Shown: one piece after another, positions 1 through 12,470 of the stretch
How positions within the stretch are numbered: the stretch's first letter is position 1
Layout of the letters: each line of letters begins with the position of its first letter
Assembly: GCF_046630445.1 (NCBI RefSeq)
Contig: NC_092339.1
Coordinates: 75,027,501-75,091,500, forward strand
DNA length: 64,000 nt
Source of the DNA: Rutidosis leptorrhynchoides
Taxonomy: Eukaryota > Streptophyta > Magnoliopsida > Asterales > Asteraceae
Direction of reading: 5' to 3'
Position numbers and translations under genes: made by a program
Notes under the pieces: generated by a model
Databases searched by the model: none
Told to the model about the DNA's origin: nothing
What the model saw: the letters and a program-made list of their open reading frames with translations, nothing else

Positions 1-1
1 A

Positions 2-3000
2 CTTCCTTACCCGAGTAAAATGAGAAAAGAGAGACTTGAAGCCGAGAAATCCAAATTCTTGGATATGTTTAAACAAATAAATGTCAATCTTCCTTTCATT
101 GATGTGATTTCAGGAATGCCTAGATATGCCAAATTTTGAAAGATCTAATCACAAATAGAAAGAAAATGGAAGAACTCTCGGCTTTTACTATGAATGCTAA
201 TTGTTCTGCAGTGCTGTTGAATAAGATACCAGAAAAATTATCAGATCCAGGAAGTTTCACAATTCCATGTTTTCTGGGTAGTCTTAGTTCAATAGAAGCA
301 TTGGCAGACTTAGGTGCTAGTATAAATCTAATGCCATATTCACTATACGCTAAACTAGACCTTGGAGAATTGAAACCAACACGAATAAGTATACAACTAG
401 CCGATCGATCAGTAAAATATCCTAGAGGGATAATGGAGAACATGCTAGTTAAAGTTGGTACTTTAGTATTTCCAGTAGATTTTGTTATTCTGGACATGGA
501 AGAAGATTCTCGAGTTCCTCTCATATTAGGAAGACCATTCTTAAACACGACTAAAGCAATAATAGACGTGTTTGGTAAGAAATTGACCCTAAGTATAGAG
601 GACGAGAGTGTTACCTTTTCTATTGATAGAGCAATGCAACAACCGCAATCTGCAGATGATACATATTATTATATTCAAACTATAGATTCACATGCAGAAT
701 TGTTAGAAGAATTTCCAGAATTACAAGGAACGGGAGAATGTTCTTTAGGAGAAGGAACTGAACCAATTTATGAAACTGAAATGTTAGCTACACTTATGGC
801 TAATGGATATGAACCAACAACAGAAGAAATTCAAATGCTAAAAGAAGAAGACAGATATCGATATAAATCATCGATAGAAGAACCACCGATATTAGAGTTA
901 AAGCCACTTCTAAACTATTTGGAATATGCTTATTTACATGATGAATCTGAATTACCTGTAATAATATCGTCTTCTCTTACTGAAAATGAAAAATCTCAAC
1001 TCATTTCTGTGCTAAAAGCTCATAAACCAGCTATTACATGAAAGATTCATGATATTAAAGGAATAAGTCATTCATATTGCACACATAAAATCCTTATGGA
1101 AGAAGGTCATAAAACGTATGTGAAACGCCAACGAAGACTAAATCCTAATATGCAAGATGTTGTTAAAAAATAAATCATTAAACTACTTGATGCAGGTTTA
1201 ATTTATCCAATCTCTGATAGTCCATGGGTAAGCCCAGTTCAATGCGTACCTAAGAAGGGTGGCATGACTGTCATCACAAATGAGAAAAATGAGCTTATTC
1301 TTACTAGGACTGTAACAGGATGGCATGTTTGTATTAATTATAGAAAATTAAATGACGCCACCAGAAAAGATCACTTTCCCTTACCTTTCATTGATCAAAT
1401 GTTGGAAAGATTAGCCGGAAATAGTTACTATTGTTTTCTTGATGGTTTTTCTGGATATTTTTAAATTCCAATAGCACCCGAGGACCAAGAGAAAACCACA
1501 TTCACGTGCCCCTATGGTACTTTTGCTTATAAACGCATGCCATTTAGACTTTGCAACGCCCCTGCAACCTTTCAAAAGTGCATGATGGCGATTTTTCACG
1601 ACATGATAGAAGAATGCATGGAAGTTTTCATGGATGACTTTTCAGTCTTCGGTGATACATTTGAATCATGTCTAGTTAATCTTGAACGAATGCTTATTAG
1701 ATGCGAACAATCAAATCTAGTTCTTAATTGGGAGAAATGCCATTTCATGGTTAAAGAAGGCATCGTTCTTGGTCATAAAATTTCAAAGGAAGGAATTGAA
1801 GTAGATAGAGCTAAAGTATATGTAATTGCTAAACTTCCATATCCCACCAATGTTAGAGGAGTTAGGAGTTTTCTAGGGCATGCCGGTTTTTACCGACGTT
1901 TTATAAAAGATTTTTCTAAAATTGCCACTCCTATGAATAAACTCCTAGAAAAGGATGCTTCATTCATCTTTTTAGATGAATGTATCAAATCTTTTAATAT
2001 TCTTAAAGAAAAACTCATTAATGCGCCGATCATGATAACTCCAAATTGGAATCTACCGTTTAAACTAATGTGCGATGCAAGTGATTTTGCAATGGGAGCC
2101 GTTTTAGGACAAAGGATTGAAAAACGATTTCAACCTATATATTATGCTAGTAAGACGTTACAAGGAGCACAAACGAATTATACAACTACTGAAAAAGAAC
2201 TCCTTGCTATTGTCTTTGCTTTTGACAAATTTCGTTCATATCTCGTTCTAGCTAAAACAGTGGTCTATACCGACCATTCTGCTCTTAGATACCTTTTCTC
2301 GAAACAAGATGCTAAACCACGATTAATCCGTTGGATCTTACTCTTACAAGAGTTCGATATTGAAATCCGAGATAAAAAGGGAGCAGAAAATCTCGCAGCT
2401 GATCATCTTTCTCGTCTTGAAAATCCTGAATTAGAAGTTCTAAATGAATCGGCCATACAAGACAACTTTCCTGATGAATATCTATTGAAGATAGATTATA
2501 ATGAAATTCCATGGTTTGCAGACTATGCAAACTACTTAGTATGTGGATTCCTTGAAAAAGGATTATCGTACCAAAAACGAAAGAAATTCTTTAGTGATAT
2601 AAAACACTATTTCTGGGAAGATCCACATTTGTTTAAAAGTTGTCCCGATGGAATAATACGCCGATGTGTATTCGGAGACGAAGCTAGTAAAATCTTAAAC
2701 CATTGTCACACAGGACCAACAGGAGGGCATTATGGGTCTCAACTTACAGCAAGAAAAGTTTATGATGCTGGATTCTATTGGCCTACAATTTTCAAAGACG
2801 CACACATTCTTTGCAAATCCTGTGATGCTTGTCAAAGGGCCAGAAAAATAAGTCAACGTGATGAAATGCCACAAAATGTCATTCAAGTATGTGAAGTATT
2901 TGACATTTGGGGTATTGACTTTATGGGTCCATTTACAAAATCTCATAATAATCTCTACATTCTCGTTGCCATTGATTATGTATCTAAATGGGCAGAAGCA

Positions 3001-3801
3001 CAAGCTCTCCCAACTAACGATGCACGAGTTGTAGTCAACTTTTTAAAACGTCTTTTTGCAAGGTTCAGAACACCGAAAGCTTTAATAAGTGATCGGGGTA
3101 CTCATTTTTGTAACAATCAACTTGAGAAAGTTCTTAAAAGATATGGAGTAACTCATAAAATCTCCACAGCTTATCATCCACAAACAAGTGGACAAGTTGA
3201 AAATATCAACCGAGCTTTAAGACGTATTCTAGAGAAAACCGTAGGATCAAATCCGAAGGAATGGACCATGAAAGTGGAGGATGCACTCTGGGCTTTTAGA
3301 ACATTCTACAAAACTCCAATTGGAACCACACCTTTTAAACTCGTTTACGGAAAAGCATGTCATCTTCCAGTAGAAATTGAACACAAAGCATTTTGCGCTT
3401 TGAAGACATGTAATCTTGATTTACATGAAGCCCGACGTCTACGGTTAAGTCAACTAAACGAATTAGAAGAATTAAGACACGAAGCATACGAAAATTCGTT
3501 AATCTATAAAGAAAGAACGAAGAAATGGCATGATAAAAGAATCAGAAGTTTAAAAGAATTTAAAGAAGGAGACAGAGTTCTTCTTTTCAATTCACGATTC
3601 AAGCTATTTCCTGGAAAATTGAAATCAAGATGGTCTGGACCATTCATAGTCAAAAGAGTTTTCCCGTACGGAACAATAGAATTAATAAATTCAAATGGGA
3701 TTGAATTTAAAGTTAATGGTCACAGAGTTAAACATTACATAGATAATCCAATGGAAGTTGAAGATGAAGTTAATCACAATTTCGACACCACAGCTAACTA
3801 A
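2..3801 (+). pseudogene. Athila gag-pol remnant: protease, RT, RNase H, integrase
   Basis: Bases 2-139 encode the tail before protease and end in a stop. One-base slippage near 135 moves reading to the frame that starts at 136 and runs to 3801. That frame has three in-frame stops: TGA 1039-1041, TAA 1171-1173 and TAA 1462-1464. Domains in order are retropepsin (ADLGASINLMPYSL, about 310-350), RT (about 1200-1830, with FMDDFSVFG at the active site), RNase H (about 2040-2420, with [13 protein letters not shown]) and integrase (about 2690-3400, with an H-H-C-C finger, IDFMGPF and SDRGTHF). A basic C-terminal part ends at 3801. The stops make the polyprotein non-functional. The parallel minus-strand copy is at 61188-64000. 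Confidence 0.9.
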
Positions 3802-3810
3802 GTGTGGGGA
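3800..3810 (+). other. Internal purine tract right after pol
   Basis: AAGTGTGGGGA overlaps the pol stop region and resembles the polypurine tract before the 3' LTR (11916-11930). Copy 2 has the equivalent at about 61179-61190. A role as an extra plus-strand primer is inference. Confidence 0.45.
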
Positions 3811-3969
3811 GATTCGAGTCTTTTAAGTGTAATACGTATTTCTGTTAGAGTTAGATATTCTGTTTTCGTGTAGTTCTCGAGAATGGAATCCGAATGGTCT
3901 TTCCCTAGCAGACCCTAAAGAACTAGTCTTCTCTCCCCATTCTGAAATTTTTTTTTTAAGTTTTACGAG

Positions 3970-4372
3970 ATGAAGAATTCCTGTGATCTAAACCATGGTC
4001 TAATGCTACATGCTTTAATCACTAAACATAATAACGATACACTTCCGAGTGACCTGGTATCAGTAATAAGAGCCAAATTGGACGGAGTAAGAAAAGAACT
4101 CAGAAACGATCATAATAAGTTACATTTTGGTAAAGGAAAATCAAAATCCGCAGTGAAAAGAAGAGCACGACACCTTGAAAGATGTCACAAATGCGGAAAA
4201 TGGTCACACGAAGGAAAATTCTCGACAAATCAGACATATTCCAATACCGAGTATAGAAGGACCGTTCATATGTTTCGAAGAAAAATCGTTGAATGCTCGA
4301 GGTTATGCCTATGTAGCTATGGAAAACCAATTAGTCCGACTATCTTATGAGTGGGCTAAAGCAGGTCACTGA
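3970..4372 (+). pseudogene. Accessory zinc-finger ORF between integrase and ORF1 (frameshifted copy)
   Basis: A small basic protein starts at ATG 3970 and has one Cys/His cluster, CHKCGKWSHEGK, about two thirds along. Compared with the intact 138-residue copy at 60600-61016 (minus), this copy lacks about 14 bases near 4250. Its C-terminal part therefore moves to the frame that ends at 4372. The last finger cysteine is replaced by Phe. I do not recognise a named family. The Cys/His spacing (C-x2-C-x4-H-x3-C) is one residue shorter than a classic gag knuckle. Nucleic-acid binding is a guess from the finger and the basic stretch. Confidence 0.6.
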
Positions 4373-5318
4373 GAATTCTATCTCACATGTAAGTATGTAC
4401 AGTTTTTATTTTTATTTTATTGCTTTTACCCTTTTGATAATAAACGCTAAATTGTTCGCTATAAAGTATTAAATTGATACTCAATAAAATTAAGTTTTAC
4501 GACCGAAATTATTGATATCATACAAAAATTTATTACGTCACTGCGAAATTTACCGTTTATTCTTAAGGTATAAATATCTTTAATCAATCAACCCAAAATA
4601 TTTCAAAAATTCGTCAGGAGTAAAACTAGGTAATATAACAGAAATTACTTTACCGAAAAGAGGGGCGTATATTTTTGATAATATTTGATTGATTAAAGTG
4701 GGATAAAAGACCAAAAAGATTTTTAATTTTATTTTTACTTTGTTTATTAATACATAAATATTAAATTATTATTGTAAACTTTTTAAATCAATATATTTAA
4801 GTTTGTAAATATTTGAAAATTTTATATTTTTAATATAAGTTTGTATGTACAAAAACAAAAATATAATATAAGTTTGGTATGAATTTTTAATAAAATGAAT
4901 TTTTAATTTTATGCATTTTAAATTTAAGTTTGGTGTGAATTTAAAAACAAAAATTTACTTTATTTCGCTAAGTTAAAAATATGATTTTTAAAATTCGTCG
5001 TGAGTTGAAAACTAGGTCGTTGAACCGAAATTGCTCTACCCAAGGGAGGGACGAGAACTTTTATTATCATTATTTTTAATCTTACTGAATTAAAGTATGC
5101 CAAAAATATTTAAAAAACCCAAAAATCTTTGCTTTTAAAACAACGCTTTGAATTGACAAATTTTAAAATTTTTCGAGGGACGGACTAGGACAACGATCCG
5201 AAACACCCTCACTCCTAAAAAGAAACAAATTTTTAAAATTTTATTAATTTATGTTTTAAAAGTTATAAGGTTTTTAAAAAAAAAAAAAAAACAAAACAAA
5301 AAGTTACTGTACCCGAAC
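4373..5318 (+). other. AT-rich noncoding spacer of Athila copy 1
   Basis: No coding frame was found. The stretch matches the corresponding part of copy 2 (about 59700-60600) in order and sequence, so it belongs to the element. Confidence 0.6.
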
Positions 5319-5368
5319 CCCATGCGATCGCATGGGATTTGGCCTTAGAATCCATGCGATCGCATGGA
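5319..5368 (+). repeat. Paired GATC-centred palindromes upstream of ORF1
   Basis: Two perfect 18-bp palindromes, CCCATGCGATCGCATGGG (5319-5336) and TCCATGCGATCGCATGGA (5351-5368), are separated by 14 bp. They lie about 150 bp before the first ORF1 exon. The same paired design occurs in copy 2 (59643-59693) and in every LTR of this family in the window. Confidence 0.85.
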
Positions 5369-5550
5369 GCTGGAAAATTGGCCAGGAACAAAAGTTCCAG
5401 CGGGTCTGTTTCTGCACTCCACCACACACACATACACACGAACACTCTCCAAAATCCTCTCAAATTTCATCATTTTTCCACCAAAATTCACCAAATTTCT
5501 TGCTACAATCCGCTCTAAACATGAATTTGATAAGGAGTTTATCAAAAAGG

Positions 5551-6187
5551 GTAACAATTTCAACCCTAAACCTCTTTAAATTTGATTTTAAGTGTTCTTG
5601 AGCTATATTTTTCCTAATTTGATTTTGTTAATTTCTAGTGTAATTAGAGTTAAATTGTTAGTATTTTATGCATGTATAACCTAGATTATGCTATTTAACA
5701 TGATTTGAAGCCAAAAACTTCAAATTTTTTAGGAATCTAGGGTTTGTGTTCTTGAGCAATTTGGGGATTTTTGATATAAACAGGTTATGGCCGATTTTTG
5801 TCATGAATTATTGCTAAATTAAGTAGTGTAACATGTTTAGGTGGCTAAATGATCCAAACTTTGATCCTAAACATGATTTTTGAGAATTAAAGTGAACTTT
5901 TTAGGTCCAAAATTCATGAACTTGATTAATTTGATATAATTGCCATTTGAGACTTGTTTAATTGCTAGTAAGGGTTGTTTTAACATGTTATTTGAGTTGA
6001 ATGCTTATGAACTTTGTAAACATTTTCATTTATGCTTATTTGAAAAAGTGTAGAATTGTTAAAATTGTGAAAATGCGTATAAGTTTAAGTTTGATTTAAC
6101 ATGTTATTGTAATTATGTTAATTTGTTATTTTGCTAACACTAATGTATATTTGGATGCACAAAATTTGTATTTAATGTGTTTTGCAG
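5551..6187 (+). other. Putative intron of the ORF1-like gene
   Basis: This 637-bp AT-rich segment has a GT donor after AAAAAGG and a TTTTGCAG acceptor. It joins two in-frame exons. Copy 2 has a 639-bp intron at the same place (58820-59458) with similar junctions, which suggests the intron is real. Confidence 0.65.
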
Positions 6188-8077
6188 AGATTTACTAATA
6201 CTGAAACTGGAGGTTCATCATCATCATCTAGACGACCTGCTCCAGAACCTGAACCAGAAATGCAATACGAGCCAGAACCCGAACAAGAACCACAACAGGA
6301 ACAACAACATCAACCTGATCAACACGTACCTTATTATGATCCGCTACAATTTGTTGATGCCTTTATAGTATTTCCGATACATCTGCCAGTAGAATACCCA
6401 ACGATTCCTGAACACACGTTGCATCCTAATCTGAGATTCGATAGAAGCTGGAGAGATTACCCTACATATCAAAGTAACAAATTCAAACTGATACCGAAAA
6501 ATGTAGAAGTGCCAAGGGTAATTGATTGGGATCCTTTGGAAAGGGTCCAACTAGCTAACTCAGTTAGGGAGCATCTGATCCAAAGGTATGGCAGTTCTTC
6601 TTTTACCGATTGGGAACGTCTATTCACCATTCGTAGACCTGTATATAAGGAATGGTGTATTGAGCTTATGAGTACTATAGCATTAAATGCAGATGTAGAT
6701 AGGTTAGATGATAGAAGTTTTCTTAGGTTTTGATGTCTGCGAGGTGGTGTATAAAATAGTTATATTTTTACTACGAAATACTATTAAATACGATACTATT
6801 TTACACAAGATATTTATTTATTTATAGAATGGATATACCTAAACCTTGCTACACCACTTATAGGCAGTGTACCTAATCGTACAGTAGTGTAGTTTTTAGT
6901 AAGTCCGGTTCGTTCCACCGGGAGACTTAAACTAGCTTAACGCTATATTTTTAACTTATAATTGTAAAAATACAAAAATATATATAAGTAGTATTATTAT
7001 TATAAAAGGGGGTTTTTACCGTTTAATGATCGGTTTGTCGATTTTTAAAACTTTAGTCGCAGTTAAAACCTAATGTAAAATATTAAAAATAAATATAACT
7101 TAATTTAAAGCGTAAAGTAAATAACGATAATGAAATTGCGATAAATAAAAGTGCGATAAAATAAAATTGCGATAATTAAAGAGTACGATAATTAAAAGTG
7201 CAATTAAATACAATGACAATAAATAAAAGTACGATAAATAAAAGTGCAATTAAATATGAAATAAAAGAATTATGCTTATTTAAACTTCCGTAATCATGAT
7301 GTTTGACGTGTTGATTTTAGTTTATTCCCATGGGTTAATTGTCCTTTGTCCTGGATTATTTAATATGTCCGTCTGGTTTTTGCCCATAACAGTCCATCAG
7401 TCATAAATATAAAGTGCGAGTGTCCTCGTCAAATTATCCTTATATCCGAAGTCAAATATTCCAACTAATTGGGGACTTAAACTGTAACAAGATCTTAATA
7501 CTTTGTTTAATAATTACACAAGGATATCGACTGCGTGTAACCCAAGGTTTTAATACTTTGTTAACAATTACGCCAAGTGTCCTTGTACATAATTTTACCC
7601 CTGTTTTAATAATTCCATAGACTATTGATCCATTCCCGTGTCCGGTTAAATGAACGATTATTCGTACATATAAATATCCCGCCCATCGTGTCCGATCGAG
7701 TGTATGTGGTTATTTATAGGTACGTCCAATTATAAATCTTTATATTAAATTAACAAACTATCATTTAATTAAACAAATATAAAGCCCATTAATAGCCCAT
7801 AGTCTAATTTCCACAAGTTTAGTTCTTTTGTCCAAACCCTAATTATGGTACAAAGCCCAATTACCCAATTTTAATATTTTTAGCCCAACATCATGATTAT
7901 TTCGGCTTAAATAAGCATAATAATAACTTAGCTACGAGACATTAAATTAAAAATAACATTAACCATAACTTACAGTGATTAAAAATAGTGTAGCGTTACA
8001 CGGACAGAATTTCGACTTACACCCTTACAACATTCGCTAACATACCCTTATTATTAGAAATTAAAATTAAAATTAAA

Positions 8078-8197
<120 letters not shown>

Positions 8198-8253
8198 GAG
8201 TGATAGATAGAGAGATGGATAAAAAGATGGATATATCGTTCACCAAACTGCGA

Positions 8254-8260
8254 ATTTATA
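8254..8260 (-). promoter_or_regulatory. TATA box of the solo LTR
   Basis: On the minus strand it reads CCTATAAAT, about 24 bp downstream of the nearer palindrome. The same spacing is seen in the other LTRs of the family. Confidence 0.6.
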
Positions 8261-8283
8261 GGCATGTGGCCTCTCACCTACTG

Positions 8284-8334
8284 CCATGCGATCGCATGGT
8301 TTTTAGCCTTCCTGGCCATGCGATCGCATGGCCA
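8284..8334. repeat. Paired palindromes upstream of the LTR TATA box
   Basis: A 16-bp palindrome (8284-8299, CCATGCGATCGCATGG) and a 22-bp perfect palindrome (8313-8334, same core with TGG..CCA flanks) are separated by 13 bp. Confidence 0.85.
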
Positions 8335-10263
8335 CTTTTTCCAGCCCACATGTTGTTGTTTGCATTCTGCCGACGGTTTATATAATAATATATAATATAT
8401 AAATAATTTATATAATTATTTAAATATTATATTTTATTCTTGTGCATAGTAGACTTGTAATTTTTAATCCGTTGCGTCGAGCGTTGAGAGTTGACTCTGG
8501 TCCCGGTTCCGGATTTTCGAACGTCCTTGCGTACAATTTAATATCTTGTATTTTGTGTTTTGCGTCTTGTACTCTTGTAATTTTGAGACGTTTCTCATCA
8601 ATAATTTGAACCACTTTGATTGTACTTTGTACTTTTGAGCTTTTTGGTCATTTGCCTCTTCAATTTGTCGAATCTGTCTTTTGTCTTCACCTTTTATTAT
8701 TTAAACGAATATCACTTATAAATAGGACAATTGTAACTAAAAGCTTGTCTTTCTTGAGGGATAATTCTATAAAATATATGTTCGTTTTTAGCATTATCAG
8801 GTTTATACTTGGCCGTAGGATGTACAGGATGTCCATGCTGGACATGGCCAGGGCATTACAGATTTACACTCCTAGTGAATTGCTACTACCCGATTGTATG
8901 AATTTGATTTATCGTGGTGAAAGGGTAGATAGGAATTTTGACGCGAACACCGTCTGGAGGCGTAAGTCAAACTATAATGTTTTTACACTGGGAGGAAAAC
9001 ACTCCTACTTACATATTAACAAAGCAGAACTTCGTATAATTCATAGATTTCTGGCTAACTCGATTACACAGAGAGGTCACAACAAGGAGAAAATGACCTT
9101 ACATGATTTATTTTACCTAAAGTGTATTCGAGACCCAAGAAGCTTTGTTAATATCCCCTACTGTGTTGGTTTTTATTTGTCTAAGATGGTGGAAGGAATA
9201 CAGGAAGGGGGAATAATAGGAGGAGGTATTTTTGTTACTCTCATTGGAGAGTATTTAGGTGTAGATAGGGACCAAGGGGGTCCACTTTTGGAATGTAGGG
9301 AACAGGTTGAGCTTTTAGGATTGAAGGTCTATCAGGGTGCTAAGGTATTAAAGAGCAAACGAAACCAAGCAGTACCCTATAAAGGTCGTCATCCTCAGGT
9401 AGAGACAGTTTCAGATGAGGAAATGGAGGAAGCAGATGACATTAGGGATGTCATTAGGGAGGCTATGACTGACGTCTACCAGCTTGTAGATGAGGTAGAT
9501 ATGACAAACGCGGAGAGATTTCGTCGGATGGAGCAGTGGCAAGCCCGGAATGATTACGAGCATTCCAGGCAACGACAGCATGATAGATGGGACTATCATC
9601 AGCGTCAGATTATGAGCCTGCTGTCACCTCAGGATCACTACGTACCGACCCGACCTGCTTACTATCCTCCACACCAACCCGAGATGAGACCACCATATAC
9701 TCTCTACGACCCTAACCAGGCCTACCAGTACACCTATCACCAACCATGGAACCCGGACGACGACATGAACTGGAACCCCTATCCAGATTGATATTGTTCC
9801 GTTGGTGATTTCTATGATTTTTATTATTTATTATTTTAATTTATTTATGTTTAAACATATGATATTGTGATACATTAATGTATTGTTTAATATTTTTATT
9901 ATTTGGTACTAATATTTCATATTTGATTTGAAAGTGGGATTTTAAGTCCCATTTCAAATTGCCATGCATGTTTATATTTGTATGTATGTATATTGTCAAT
10001 TGTACACAACAGGGTAAAACAGCGCATTTTCAAAGACTGACATTAAGTTCAGCAAAAGCTACTAATTTTGACGACAAAACAAAAAACAAATGTGATGTAA
10101 CAACAAGACGGAATGAATAAATGATGTGCACCATTTATCATTCAACAAACAAACGCCAATATGTTTAGAAACTTTGGTAAAATTTAATCATTTTTCTACG
10201 CTAATCACCCTCAATAATTTAAATTGTTACTGATTTCTTACAAATGAGGGCATTGCAAGATCT

Positions 10264-10279
10264 TAAGTGTGGGAAGGGG
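10264..10279 (+). other. Internal purine tract
   Basis: TAAGTGTGGGAAGGGG resembles the 3' polypurine tract. Copy 2 has the counterpart at about 56792-56809 and the pol-less element at about 50022-50040. Confidence 0.45.
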
Positions 10280-11264
10280 TTAAATTCTTTCGGATTTTTA
10301 AAATTTTAAATTTAAACACTTGGTTACCATTAAAAATACTAGTAAAGCAATAGTTGTATTAGAATCTAGTGCTCTCTGATAATAAAGAATAGCCCTAGTC
10401 TTATATACTGACTACCCAATTCTAGTAAAATTTTCAAAATTTTCAATTAAATGAACTCAAAATCATGTTTATACATATTTATGAACGATAAAACTAGGTG
10501 TTAAACACCGAAATTATTGTTACCTCGGAAAGGACATAAATTGAGAAACAACCCAAAATGTTAGAATTCATTTAAAATGGAATAGAGGACAATAAAAAGG
10601 CAAAGAAAGGAAAATAAAAGCCAAGTGTGAAAAAATTTTACCAAGTTATTTAAAATATATATCACATATTTTTGTACAAATAACTGAAGATACTTTTGTT
10701 TTGGACAATTTTATCAATTTTAACATATTTACTATAATATATTTGAAAGAAAGATGGATCTACACGATGAATCAATTCCATCATTAAAAGGAAGTAAAGT
10801 CTTCTGAAAAAGAAACGCGCTTCTTGATTTAGGTCAGGAAGTTGTCGTCCAGACTAGTTGTAGAGTCTACGAAAAACTTTGAAAAGTTTTCTCGAAAATC
10901 AGCTGGAAATCCAAGGACCTTAGCATAAAACAGGGTCGCCAAGTGGTCAGACTTATCCTAACCATGAGAGGATCTGTCTCGTAAAATGGGGAGGGCGCCG
11001 TGCAAATTAGCTTGATAAGACTAATGAATCAGACCCCCAGTAAGGATAATCTCCTTAAAGATTAAAAATCAGCTTTTAAGACTGATATTACTCAATCCTT
11101 GAGATTGACCTTAAAGATTGAGAATTACAAACTCATGGAATTCAATGATATCTAAACTCGAGCTTGAACGAGAAAATATTTTGATCAAAATTACAAACCG
11201 ATTTGTTTTCTGAAAAACCCATTTTTAATGCGTTCATTACCATTGAACGTAAAATCCTAGGAAT

Positions 11265-11654
11265 TCACCTAGAATTCATTAGGTCACCTGAACCAAATCG
11301 GGTGTCAACCGTAAGAACGGTGGTTGCATAGCATGGTCGAAGACACGACCTTGTGCCAGACCGAAAAACTATAGGGTGAGCTTTACTATTGCTCCTACCA
11401 AGGATAGTAATTGCATCCGACATGTTATAGACCATAATTAAAAGCATGTCAGGGGACATTGCCTTAACAGTTGCTTGTTCAATGCTTTCCTTTACAACCG
11501 GACAGTAGTTTACCGAAAGGTAATATACGGAGCAAGTATACTGGAAGTGTTGCTTTCCCAATACAAGGTTAGCAAGTGGGTGACACAAAACCGAAAGTTT
11601 TGAGCTAAAATTTTCAAATCTGAAACCCACCAAACCCACAAAAACAATTTGCAA
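11265..11654 (-). CDS. Antisense ORF in the Athila 3' region, 129 aa (doubtful)
   Basis: An uninterrupted antisense frame of 129 codons. The same frame is recognisable in copy 2 (55513-55830, one TGA) and in the pol-less element (48759-49140, one stop). Shared phrases include LANLVLGKQH, VVKES and TTVLTVDTRFGSGDLMN. I see no known domain. Antisense ORFs are known from the related Tat lineage. Conservation could equally be simple DNA similarity between young copies, so coding status is uncertain. Confidence 0.3.
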   Translation of the reverse strand: MQIVFVGLVGFRFENFSSKLSVLCHPLANLVLGKQHFQYTCSVYYLSVNYCPVVKESIEQATVKAMSPDMLLIMVYNMSDAITILGRSNSKAHPIVFRSGTRSCLRPCYATTVLTVDTRFGSGDLMNSR

Positions 11655-11915
11655 ACACCGGTGAAGGGTTATTTCGAAAAACTTATCTAGGGTAAAAACT
11701 AGATTGAATTTTCAAAAGATCAAATGTTTTCATAAAGATCCAATTTCCTTAGGGATCTAAATTTTTATAGTCATGTGGGACTGTAAACCATATCGTTACT
11801 ACCATTGTTCATACTGCCGTATAGAAATCACTGATGTACAAAGTGTGAAGAATAAAGAAGTGATTCTAGTATGTTTTTATTTCAAGACTATATTGCTTGA
11901 GGACCAACAACGCTC

Positions 11916-11930
11916 AAGTGTGGGAATATT
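11916..11930 (+). other. Polypurine tract of Athila copy 1
   Basis: AAGTGTGGGAATATT directly abuts the 3' LTR start at 11931. A short inverted repeat, CTTGAG..CTCAAG, lies just upstream (about 11897-11918) and is also present in the other two elements. The tract fixes the strand of all LTRs of this family. Confidence 0.75.
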
Positions 11931-12400
11931 TGATAATGCTAAAAACGAACATATATTTCATAGCATTACCCCTCAAGAAAGACAAGCTTTTAGTTGCAAT
12001 TGCTCTATTTACAAGTAATATTCGTTTAAATAATAAAAGGTGAAGATAAAAGACAGATTCGACGAATTGAAGACGCAAACGACCAAAAAGCTCAAAAGTA
12101 CAAATTACAATCAAAGTGGTTCAAATTATTGGTGAGAAACGTCTCAAAATTACAAGAGTACAAGATGCGAAACGCAAAATACAAGATATTAAATTGTACG
12201 CAAGGACGTTCGAAAATCCGGAACCGGGACCAGAGTCAACTCTCAACGCTCGACGCAACGGACTAAAAATTACGAGTCAACTATGCACATAAATATAATA
12301 TAATATTTAAATAATTCTTAAAATTATTTATATATTATATATTATATTTAAAACCGTCGGCAAGCTAGGAAACAAGTTCATGTGAGCTGGAAAAAGGGGT

Positions 12401-12446
12401 CATGCGATCGCATGGCCTGGAAGAGCATTTTTCATGCTATCGCATG
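12401..12446 (+). repeat. Paired palindromes of the copy 1 3' LTR
   Basis: A 14-bp perfect palindrome CATGCGATCGCATG (12401-12414) and a one-mismatch version (12433-12446) are separated by 18 bp. Confidence 0.8.
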
Positions 12447-12470
12447 GCAGTAGGTGGCTGGCCACATGCC

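Larger units (their letters stand above)
9792..11915 (+). other. 3' noncoding region of Athila copy 1
   Basis: About 2.1 kb lies between the ORF1 stop and the polypurine tract. It matches copy 2 (55171-57274) and much of the pol-less element (48500-50500). It includes a decayed version of a short sense ORF (near 9990-10170, intact for 70 codons in copy 2), purine tracts at 10264-10279 and 10622-10633, and a conserved antisense ORF. Confidence 0.7.

Noticed and set aside
8616-9791. A 391-codon gene starting at 8616
   Set aside because: Its first 60 codons are solo LTR sequence; real ORF1 sequence begins at 8805.
11926-11930. atatt as left target duplication of the LTR at 11931
   Set aside because: These bases are part of the polypurine tract inside the element; the same bases precede the LTR in the other elements.
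11773-12018. Plus-strand ORF across the LTR junction
   Set aside because: It spans the polypurine tract and LTR edge and has no counterpart in the other copies.
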